NCBI GenBank assembly: GCA_902776765.1
Contig: CACYRP010000028.1
Span: 1-64,000 of the forward strand
Reading direction: 5' to 3'
Source of the DNA: Fibrobacter succinogenes
GTDB lineage: Bacteria; Fibrobacterota; Fibrobacteria; Fibrobacterales; Fibrobacteraceae
DNA length: 64,000 nt
The notes under the pieces were generated by a model. That model searched no databases, was not told where the DNA came from, and saw only the letters and a program-made list of their open reading frames with translations. The position numbers were made by a program, and so were the translations under genes. Positions 57,425 through 64,000 of the stretch are shown piece after piece (the stretch's first letter is position 1; each line of letters begins with the position of its first letter).

Positions 57425-58870
57425 TTATTTTTCCTTGACAAGTTTCTTTTTGATTAATCCCCACATATAGTCCATTGCGCTCATCTTGAATAATTTTGCG
57501 GGGATGAGGTATAGGAATATTCCGATAACTATGCCCAGGATCAGCTGGACGGGATTGTCCAGGTTTGTTAAGGTGATTCCGAATGAGCCTGCGGCCATAA
57601 AAATAGATAGGATTAAAGCCGGGAATATGAGCTTTATTTGCCCCCATATAGAAAGATTGATGAAACTTTTGGTGTAGGTCATATTTAATAGCGTTGCAAT
57701 GACTCCGTAACAGGCGCGCCCGATGCAAAGGCCGGTAAGGCCAAACGAAAGTGATGAGATGAGAATTATTACGGCAATTGTTTTTTTGATGATCTCTAGT
57801 TTAAGAACGAGATCGGAACGTCCTTTGACATAGAGCAGGTTCAAGTTGATGTTGCAAATGGGATCGAACATTAAACCCAGACATAAAATTTGCAATAAAA
57901 TAACGGAGTAAATCCATTTTTCGCCAAGAAGAATGAGAATCAATGGTTTTGCTAGAGCGGCAAGCCCGAGCATAAGGGGGAATACGGCGAAGCAGGTGAT
58001 TTGTAAATATTTAATGTAAATATGTCGGAGTCGTTCGCTGTCGTCTTGCAGTTGTGAGAGGATGGGGAAAGTGACTCTGTACAAAATGCCTGCAATATTT
58101 TGGGATGGAAAATTTCCGAGGTGGTCAGCTCTTGTGTAGTAGCCGAGATCGCTGGCGGAGTACTGTTTTCCAATGACAATGTTATAAAGGTTTGAGTAAA
58201 TGGATGAAATTATGCTGGCGATAAGTAATTTGGAGCCGAAACCAAAAAGCGAGTGGAAGGATTCTTTGCTGAACGAAAGCGTGGGGTGCCATTTCAAAAA
58301 GAATGTCAGTAGGATAAGATTTAAGAGCGAGTTGCAAATGGACTGATAGACAAGACTCCATACGCCAAAACCTTTATAGGCTAGAGTTATTCCAAGAATC
58401 CCGGAAATAACGGCTGCGCAGAATGAGGCTTTCGATTGAGTCTTGAAGTCTACGTTTCTAGTAAGCTTTACTTTGTGAACCGCATAAAAGGCGTTGATGA
58501 TTAACGTTATGGAGATTGCCCGCATGACCGATTGCAATTCTGGCATGTTGTAAAAAGTGGCGACGAATGGGGCTGCAAAGAATAGAAGGGCGAATGCAAA
58601 AATGCTGATCAGCAGGTTGACGAAAAATGCGGTGTTGAAGTCCTGTTCCGTAGCTTCTTTTTGACGGATAAGTGCACTTGAAAAACCGCAATCAATGAAT
58701 GTCTGCGATACGCTCATAAATATGGAGAGCATACCAATCATTCCAAAGTCTGATGGAGAAAGCAAGCGGGCGAGGACGATGCCGATAAAAAACTGGACGC
58801 CCTGTAAGGAAAAACGTTCTACCGCACTCCAGATGATTCCATGTATAGATTTAGATGCCGTGGATGACAT
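57425..58870 (-). CDS. Polysaccharide flippase (PST/Wzx-like)
   Basis: 481 residues, about twelve to fourteen membrane helices. SKSIHGIIWSAVERFSLQGV, QFFIGIVLARLLSPSDFGMI and FIDCGFSSALIRQKEATEQD are the usual WzxC/PST start; GFGSKLLIASIISSIYSNLY and FPILSQLQDDSERLRHIYIK follow in the second half. It flips lipid-linked repeat units across the inner membrane. Its place next to the polymerase fits a Wzx/Wzy-dependent pathway. It is the last gene of the minus-strand run 62924-57425, whose genes follow each other with 0-13 nt spacing. Confidence 0.9.
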   Translation of the reverse strand: MSSTASKSIHGIIWSAVERFSLQGVQFFIGIVLARLLSPSDFGMIGMLSIFMSVSQTFIDCGFSSALIRQKEATEQDFNTAFFVNLLISIFAFALLFFAAPFVATFYNMPELQSVMRAISITLIINAFYAVHKVKLTRNVDFKTQSKASFCAAVISGILGITLAYKGFGVWSLVYQSICNSLLNLILLTFFLKWHPTLSFSKESFHSLFGFGSKLLIASIISSIYSNLYNIVIGKQYSASDLGYYTRADHLGNFPSQNIAGILYRVTFPILSQLQDDSERLRHIYIKYLQITCFAVFPLMLGLAALAKPLILILLGEKWIYSVILLQILCLGLMFDPICNINLNLLYVKGRSDLVLKLEIIKKTIAVIILISSLSFGLTGLCIGRACYGVIATLLNMTYTKSFINLSIWGQIKLIFPALILSIFMAAGSFGITLTNLDNPVQLILGIVIGIFLYLIPAKLFKMSAMDYMWGLIKKKLVKEK

Positions 58871-59908
58871 TTAAGTTCTTTCCTTAAAGACTAATGAATC
58901 GAGTTTGTTTGTCAATTTGTGAAATAAAATTGCAATCAAAAGTGTAGACAAAAGGCAGAATGCGAAATATAGATATACATTCTGTTCGTTCCAATGAAGA
59001 TATTTGCCGAAGTTCATCGGCAGTCTTTGCAAAATATAGATATCAAAAACGTATGTACCGCAGTAGGAAAGCATTGGACTGTTAAATGAAATACGCATGG
59101 GTAGTAACAGTATTAATGCCGACAGTGCCACCAAGGCGATTTGACTGCACAAAAAATAATTGGGGAATAGACATTTCTTTGCTGAAATTAGGAAGAGCAC
59201 ACTTATGATGCTATAAAAAATCCATCGCTTCCAGTCTAATTTTGAAAGGATTTCTTTTTTCCAAAGAGAGACTGCACATCCCAAGGGGAATGCCAATATG
59301 CTATCGACCCAATAAGTGTCTTTGATTTTTAATATAACGGCTATGTATAATAGGCAGAGGATGGTCGTCAATAGCATGGCCTTGAAACGATTTTTTTTGA
59401 ATAATAGTAGCCCAAGATAGCAGAATAGGTACGCGCAGATAATGGCGAATATGAACCAGTTTGAATTGCCGATGGATTCCCATGCAAATAGAGAGAGAAA
59501 AACTTTAATTGCCGAAAGACGTTCGGGAGCGAAGAAAACATCGTAAATAACGAATAGAAAAACAGCAAGGTCGAAATGAAATAGCGTTTTTAAAATTCGC
59601 TTGGTTGGAAAACTTTTGATATAAGGCAATCCTTTTTTTTGTACGGACTCGAAAATCCCGTAGCCGGAATAGAAGAAAAAGGGAACGACCATCAACTGCC
59701 CTAGCCAATGGCAGTATGCCTGCATAGGTGTATCGTACCATTTGTCTAATGTAACGTAGGAACAGAAGTGCGAAAAGAAAACGGTTATGACAAAGAAACC
59801 CTTGATGGACTGTGTTGTGCTTACCGATAATGCAGATGCCGGATCATAGCTTCTTTGTTTGTTTGTAACAAATATGATTAAAACCAATAGCACTAAAATG
59901 AATAACAT
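58871..59908 (-). CDS. Acyltransferase-3-like membrane protein
   Basis: 345 residues, about ten membrane helices. After an N-terminal anchor, STTQSIKGFFVITVFFSHFC resembles the conserved RxxAxxxVxxxH start of acyltransferase 3 family proteins, with the His in SHFC; VVPFFFYSGYGIFESVQKKG is the next loop (FFxxSGY). It probably adds acetyl or other acyl groups to the glycan, but the family assignment is weaker than for its neighbours. It abuts the flippase gene without a gap (58870/58871) and starts one base from the CDP-glycerol transferase gene. Confidence 0.78.
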   Translation of the reverse strand: MLFILVLLVLIIFVTNKQRSYDPASALSVSTTQSIKGFFVITVFFSHFCSYVTLDKWYDTPMQAYCHWLGQLMVVPFFFYSGYGIFESVQKKGLPYIKSFPTKRILKTLFHFDLAVFLFVIYDVFFAPERLSAIKVFLSLFAWESIGNSNWFIFAIICAYLFCYLGLLLFKKNRFKAMLLTTILCLLYIAVILKIKDTYWVDSILAFPLGCAVSLWKKEILSKLDWKRWIFYSIISVLFLISAKKCLFPNYFLCSQIALVALSALILLLPMRISFNSPMLSYCGTYVFDIYILQRLPMNFGKYLHWNEQNVYLYFAFCLLSTLLIAILFHKLTNKLDSLVFKERT

Positions 59909-59909
59909 T

Positions 59910-61082
59910 TTATAGGCCTGCTTTTTTTATGAGAAAGTCTAATACACGTGTGGTAGACTGGTTGTCGATATATTTATGAATGCGGTGCATTGCCGATTCT
60001 CTTTCTTTTTTTGCAGAATCAACGCCGTCTGAAACTTCTTTAATAAAGCGGATAAGGTCAGAAGAATCTTTTAGATACACGCCCTTGATCCAATCGAAAT
60101 AATCAAAAACGAATCCTGTTTTTGAAGAGTATTCGTTGAAATCGTCAATGGTTAATGCAATGGGGCGGTCCAGTAGAATGTATTCGTGATAGGCTGCGGA
60201 ATAATCTGTAATCATTGCATCGAATGACTGCATTAAATTCGCCGTTGAAACGTCCATCTCGTATTTTATGGCTTGAGAAATGAGAATGATATTCGAGAAT
60301 TTTAGTTTTGGAAAGTTCTCTACTTGTGCATGATGCATTTGGATAGCAAGAAGAATATTCTCTTTCGACAAAAAATCGTTTAATTGAATCAATTCCTTTT
60401 CGGAGTAGATAAGAGGTATTCCCAAAGGGAATGGCTTTTGGCCCGAAGTGTTGTCTTTGTTGCGATGTTGACGGAATGTCGGAAGCCAGCCGATTATTTT
60501 GTTGAACTTGTTTTGTGGCTGCATCAAGCCATGCCTTGGGTAGAAACCATTTTCGAAAAGGTCTTTTTTTTCAAATAGACAATCGTTTGCCGGAAAACCA
60601 AGTGCTAGAATATCTTCTTTCTTTTGTACGCAAAAATCTTTGCAGTCTATAAAGTCGATTTCTTGCATGTTTTGGGAAAGCGTTAGCATATAGTCCATTT
60701 GACCCATGTAATGCATGTATTCAGGGCATTTCTTTAGAGGGCCGCCATGGCGTGTAAAGATTCGTATGGTTTCGGAGTTGTTTTTGTAAAGGGGCCTATT
60801 GCTGTCGATATTGAGCTTCGCCAGTGAATTGTACAGAAATCGCCTGTAATATTGGAATTTAGAAAGCTTTCCGAAGAATGGTACGCTTTTGATATTTGGC
60901 GGGCTACGGAATGATGAGTCTACCGCCCAAATGAGGTTGTACTTCTTGTCATATCCACGTTTTAACATTTCCTGGTAGATTTTCCAAGGGGAGCCGCTCA
61001 ATTCCGGGTATGATTCAAAGAGAATGACCTTTTTTAAAGGTAGCTTTCGTAGAAAGGATATGATTAATGACTTCAGGAACAT
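59910..61082 (-). CDS. CDP-glycerol:glycerophosphotransferase family protein (TagB/TagF-like)
   Basis: 390 residues. VILFESYPELSGSPWKIYQE is the front block, RIFTRHGGPLKKCPEYMHYM the acceptor region, IIGWLPTFRQHRN the nucleotide-binding WxPTxR motif, and QSFDAMITDYSAAYHEYILL, DRPIALTIDDFNEY the second half (DxxITDYSSxxxDY). These enzymes transfer glycerol-phosphate or, in relatives, ribitol- or other polyol-phosphates from CDP donors. In a Gram-negative bacterium this implies phosphate decoration of a surface glycan rather than true wall teichoic acid. 13 nt separate it from the upstream GT2 gene. Confidence 0.9.
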   Translation of the reverse strand: MFLKSLIISFLRKLPLKKVILFESYPELSGSPWKIYQEMLKRGYDKKYNLIWAVDSSFRSPPNIKSVPFFGKLSKFQYYRRFLYNSLAKLNIDSNRPLYKNNSETIRIFTRHGGPLKKCPEYMHYMGQMDYMLTLSQNMQEIDFIDCKDFCVQKKEDILALGFPANDCLFEKKDLFENGFYPRHGLMQPQNKFNKIIGWLPTFRQHRNKDNTSGQKPFPLGIPLIYSEKELIQLNDFLSKENILLAIQMHHAQVENFPKLKFSNIILISQAIKYEMDVSTANLMQSFDAMITDYSAAYHEYILLDRPIALTIDDFNEYSSKTGFVFDYFDWIKGVYLKDSSDLIRFIKEVSDGVDSAKKERESAMHRIHKYIDNQSTTRVLDFLIKKAGL

Positions 61083-61095
61083 ATTTCGAAGAAAA

Positions 61096-62106
61096 TTAAA
61101 TTTTGTGTAGCAATCCGCGGATCCATAGCGTTATAAAAATTTTATGGCGTAACAGACGGAATTCAATCTTTTCTTTCGGGGTTAATCCTTTTTCTTCGAC
61201 GTTCTGCAAATAATGCTGAATTGTCTTTTCTTTAAAGTCTGTTGTCATTTGCTTCATCCTTGCCCAATAAGAGTTTGGATTCATGGAATTCATATAGGTT
61301 ATTCGGCAACTTAAAAGGATTAATCTGTACATTTCTCTTCCAAAAATAGCTTTATTTTTTTGAAAGAAATCTCGGTCAAACGCATCCAAATATTTGATGA
61401 ATCTATAAATTCCATCTTTGTGGAATTTATGCATTGCCGAAGAAGGATTTTCACGACAGAAGTATCCGTTTCGGTTTAAGTAGGATATGTTTTGCGCCTT
61501 TGGCCATAGCGTGGAGAAGAAAACTCGGTCTTCTCCAATAGCAATGTCTTTTGAAAATAAGATGTTGTTTGTTAAGAGTAGGCTGCGTTTAACCAGTTTG
61601 CAGCATACAGAGATTATCGCTCCGTATTTTGATTGAGAAACCCAAATGAATTGCTTCATTATTGTTTCTCTTTGCTCTGGAGTTAAATTGTCGATGCTCT
61701 GATTTTCGTATTGCTTTTGCGTGACTGTTCCATTTTGGTCTACAGTTGCCATGTCCCAAAAAACAATGTCGCTGTTGTTGCGTTGGGCAAATTCAAATGC
61801 GGTTTTGTAAATGTCAGAAGGAATCCAGTCATCGGCATCAACGAAGGATATGTATTCTCCTTTGGCTTGCTTTATTCCGTAATTTCGAGTATCGGAAACA
61901 CCGCTATGATCTTTCTTGATAATGACAAAGCGTGGGTCCTGTTTCGTTAATGATGCGCAAAGGTTTTCCAGGTCCTGGTTGGCTCCGTCAAAAACTAGAA
62001 TAAATTCTGCATCTTCTAAAGTTTGGGCTGATAGTGAGTGTATTGCCTTTTTGAGAAAAATCGGATCTACTTTATATATAGGGACGATGACGGAAACTTT
62101 TAACAT
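61096..62106 (-). CDS. Glycosyltransferase family 2
   Basis: 336 residues. I chose the ATG at 62106 (MLKVSVIVPIYKVDPIFLKK) because an AAGG lies about 8 nt upstream; an earlier in-frame start at 62130 would overlap licD. DAEFILVFDGANQDLENLCA replaces the usual VDDGS with VFDGAN; HSGVSDTRNYGIKQAKGEYI and FVDADDWIPSDIYKTAFEFA (DADD metal site) are normal. SKDIAIGEDRVFFSTLWPKA fits the second conserved block (xGEDxxF). The C-terminus is basic and helical. Part of the minus-strand phosphate-decorated glycan operon. Confidence 0.9.
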   Translation of the reverse strand: MLKVSVIVPIYKVDPIFLKKAIHSLSAQTLEDAEFILVFDGANQDLENLCASLTKQDPRFVIIKKDHSGVSDTRNYGIKQAKGEYISFVDADDWIPSDIYKTAFEFAQRNNSDIVFWDMATVDQNGTVTQKQYENQSIDNLTPEQRETIMKQFIWVSQSKYGAIISVCCKLVKRSLLLTNNILFSKDIAIGEDRVFFSTLWPKAQNISYLNRNGYFCRENPSSAMHKFHKDGIYRFIKYLDAFDRDFFQKNKAIFGREMYRLILLSCRITYMNSMNPNSYWARMKQMTTDFKEKTIQHYLQNVEEKGLTPKEKIEFRLLRHKIFITLWIRGLLHKI

Positions 62107-62120
62107 AACAACCTTGAAAT

Positions 62121-62924
62121 TTAAATCCAATATACATTGTTGAGCGTGTGAGGCGAAGTCTTCTTTTTGGGCGGGGTCATGTAATCGCCATATTCATGAG
62201 TGAGGTATTCGTCAAAACGTTCTATGGCCTTGAATTGATACGCCTCGAAAGGAATGGTTGTGTATTTGTCGAACCAATTTCTTTCGATGATTTGCCGTTC
62301 TGTTGCTTTGGGATCTGTTCCGACAATCATTACCGCATATTTAGAATTGGAATCGGTATTGGATTTTGCGAATGTTGAAATTTTTTCGGCAAGGGCGCGA
62401 AGCGATAGCGGGAAAACAAAAATTTTTCCGAGCTTTATAAGGATGCGTTTCCAGAATATGTTCTTGGGCGATGGCTGTAAAAATTTAAGTCGATAAAGAT
62501 ATTTGTATGGCAATATCTTTTTGACTTGCTTCTTGCATTGTTCTAGTGAATCGAATGCGTTGTCCAAAGGAAATATGTCGATGTTTACGCCAAGATTCTG
62601 AACGTTTACATTTTCGACAAGAATTGTTCTTGGGTCTGAAACTTTTGCAAACGCGTACGTGTAATTGGGATCGGTTTCTAAAGAATGGACTTTGTACAAT
62701 TTGGAATGATTTGAATATAGTTTTAAAAATTGGTCATAGTCCTTTCGCGGCATAATTATATCGATGTCATCATCCCAGGGAATAAAGCCTTTGTGACGAA
62801 TGGCTCCAAGTAGTGATCCGTAGGCTAATGAATAATGAAGACCGTTCGCTTCGCAAAAAAGGTGAATGTCATTCATTATATTTAGTTGAATTTCTTTCAG
62901 TTCGGCTTCGTTTATAGGTCTCAT
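62121..62924 (-). CDS. LicD-family phosphotransferase
   Basis: 267 residues. LFCEANGLHYSLAYGSLLGA, IRHKGFIPWDDDIDIIMPRK is the LicD signature (nucleotidyltransferase-like GSLLGAxRHxGxIPWDDDIDI, metal-binding Asp residues), and VNIDIFPLDNAFDSLEQCKK the second block (DIFPLD). LicD enzymes move phosphocholine, or another phospho-alcohol, from a CDP-activated donor to a surface glycan. First gene of the minus-strand run. The LicC-like cytidylyltransferase that could make the donor starts about 300 bp away, divergently. Confidence 0.92.
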   Translation of the reverse strand: MRPINEAELKEIQLNIMNDIHLFCEANGLHYSLAYGSLLGAIRHKGFIPWDDDIDIIMPRKDYDQFLKLYSNHSKLYKVHSLETDPNYTYAFAKVSDPRTILVENVNVQNLGVNIDIFPLDNAFDSLEQCKKQVKKILPYKYLYRLKFLQPSPKNIFWKRILIKLGKIFVFPLSLRALAEKISTFAKSNTDSNSKYAVMIVGTDPKATERQIIERNWFDKYTTIPFEAYQFKAIERFDEYLTHEYGDYMTPPKKKTSPHTLNNVYWI

Positions 62925-63222
62925 TTTATCACTAATGGAAAATCAATACGTTATTTCAGTAATTGGTTATTTGAAAAGTTGACATTGTTGTATTTGATAT
63001 AATACGACTGCGATATCTAGTATGGATTGAAATTATTTTGAGATAATAACAATCTATCCTTTTTTCACGAATTGGTCGATTTGCTAAGGAAATAATAGCT
63101 TTTTTTATATGGTCGATGGACAAGGAAATAGATGTGTGGAATGATATCTATAAAGAATTTTTATATTTACCGATGAGAAAGATGCTTGAAACAGTATTGA
63201 CGGATTCAATCTAGGAGATGAA
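62925..63222. promoter_or_regulatory. Divergent intergenic region between licD and the licC-like gene
   Basis: About 300 bp, AT-rich, no gene. TTGACATTGTTGTATTTGATATAATAC (read as TTGACA at about 62981-62986 and TATAAT at about 63000-63005, spacing about 13) is a promoter-like stretch, and a second AT-rich box (TTTATATTT) lies near 63160-63168. An AGGAG site at 63213-63217 serves the gene at 63223. Confidence 0.45.
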
Positions 63223-64000
63223 ATGCAAGCAATCATTTTGGCTGCAGGAATGGGAAAACGCCTTGGTGAATACACGAAGAATAATACCAAGTGTATGGTT
63301 CCAGTAAACGGAACTCCCCTGATTGACAGAACGCTAGACCAACTGAGTAAGCTGAACTTGAATCGAGTTGTTATTGTTGTTGGTTACGAAGGTCAGAAGC
63401 TGAAGGATTATCTTGGTTCGGAACATAACGGTCTGAAAATCGAGTATGTGAACAATCCGGTTTACGATAAGACGAACAATATCTATTCCCTTGCTCTTGC
63501 AGAAAAACAATTGCAAGAAGACGATACTCTCTTAATTGAAAGTGATTTGATTTTTGATGACGGAATGTTTGACTTGTTGCTGAACAATCCTTTCCCGAAT
63601 TTGGCTCTTGTTGCCAAATATGAATCGTGGATGGATGGAACGATGGTCCAAATAGACAGCGAAATGAATATTGTCAACTTTGTGACTAAATCGGCGTTCA
63701 GCTATGCCAATGTGGGGCAGTATTACAAGACCGTCAATATTTACAAATTCAGCAAGGAATTTGCCACCACAAAGTATGTTCCGTTTTTGGAAGCCTATTG
63801 CAAGGCCGTTGGCAATAATGAGTACTATGAGAATGTTTTGCGGGTCATTACCTTCTTGAACAAAAGCGACTTGAAGGCCTTGCCGATTTCGGGTGAAAAG
63901 TGGTATGAAATCGACGATAAGCAGGACCTGGATATTGCCGAAGCGCTTTTTGCAGAAGAAAAAGATGTCATTCGCAAGTACTATGGACGCTATGGTGGAT
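63223..64000 (+). CDS. LicC-like nucleotidyltransferase, cut by the window edge (possibly fused to an aminotransferase)
   Basis: At least 259 codons from ATG 63223 (AGGAG six nt before); no stop before the window ends. AIILAAGMGKRLGEYTKNNT is the NTP-binding loop, KCMVPVNGTPLIDRTLDQLS the next block, VIVVGYEGQKLKDYLGSEHN and YDKTNNIYSLALAEKQLQED follow, with the metal-binding DLIFDDGMF (ESDLIF). It transfers CMP to a phospho-alcohol such as phosphocholine. The last visible residues (FAEEKDVIRKYYGRYGG) resemble the linker before a class I/II PLP aminotransferase domain in known fusion proteins, so the full protein may be bifunctional; this is inference. Confidence 0.88.
   Translation, partial: MQAIILAAGMGKRLGEYTKNNTKCMVPVNGTPLIDRTLDQLSKLNLNRVVIVVGYEGQKLKDYLGSEHNGLKIEYVNNPVYDKTNNIYSLALAEKQLQEDDTLLIESDLIFDDGMFDLLLNNPFPNLALVAKYESWMDGTMVQIDSEMNIVNFVTKSAFSYANVGQYYKTVNIYKFSKEFATTKYVPFLEAYCKAVGNNEYYENVLRVITFLNKSDLKALPISGEKWYEIDDKQDLDIAEALFAEEKDVIRKYYGRYGG

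Overview
The window is almost certainly a chromosomal segment of Fibrobacter (F. succinogenes or a close relative). The basis is two lineage-typical protein families. One is a set of four TIGR02147/DUF4423-type proteins with an N-terminal helix-turn-helix-like region. The other is a set of five lipoproteins ending in the FISUMP domain (Fibrobacter succinogenes major paralogous domain). Gram-negative envelope genes (MlaD, MltG, lipoproteins, an outer-membrane barrel), a GGGP-synthase homologue typical of the FCB group, and -10-like boxes of the form TAnnTT fit this.

Layout. 2-2587: 3' part of alaS. 3139-3771: secreted nitroreductase-like protein. 3891-4760: a collapsed methionine ABC operon (metQ-metN-metI) with several internal deletions. 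4864-7505: a membrane GGDEF protein and a DEAD-box RNA helicase. 7680-20825: four tandem cassettes, each promoter, leader hairpin, TIGR02147 gene, FISUMP lipoprotein gene, orphan Shine-Dalgarno-like motif and terminator; an opposite-strand GSCFA gene carrying in-frame repeat DNA lies between cassettes 1 and 2. 20914-22631: GGGP-synthase family protein and a small FISUMP lipoprotein. 22889-29853: a co-directional, mostly overlapping cluster of small membrane protein, ABC ATPase, ABC permease, two divergent PilT-like ATPases and a patatin-like/beta-barrel protein. 30038-32786: mltG, a small secreted protein, azlCD. 33031-36961: BatA-like and BatB-like VWA proteins split by an opposite-strand degenerate GGDEF protein. 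About 37053-37144: a candidate structured RNA. 37246-47431: M16-like lipoprotein lacking the zinc motif, a secreted protein, trmH, mlaD, HPr and Enzyme I, a lytic transglycosylase, a four-helix-bundle gene bracketed by inverted heptad repeats, and an EamA-like transporter. 47494-50274: CotH-kinase lipoprotein. 50362-64000: surface polysaccharide locus (ugd, glycosyltransferases, radical SAM protein, O-antigen polymerase/ligase, flippase, acyltransferase, CDP-glycerol transferase, LicD, LicC-like cytidylyltransferase).

The most unusual feature is the four-cassette array. All four cassettes share a promoter with exactly 17-bp spacing, a stem-loop just before the ribosome binding site, a conserved regulator-like protein and a fast-diverging mosaic lipoprotein. 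In all four, a perfect AGGAGG is left without a start codon just before the terminator. Other notable features are intergenic tandem repeats that all keep a 7-bp period but differ in sequence, a class of genes with a -10-like box 7-9 nt before ATG (probable leaderless mRNAs), and decayed or pseudo-enzymatic versions of known families (PilT-like, patatin, M16, GGDEF). No tRNA, rRNA, CRISPR array or insertion sequence was recognised.
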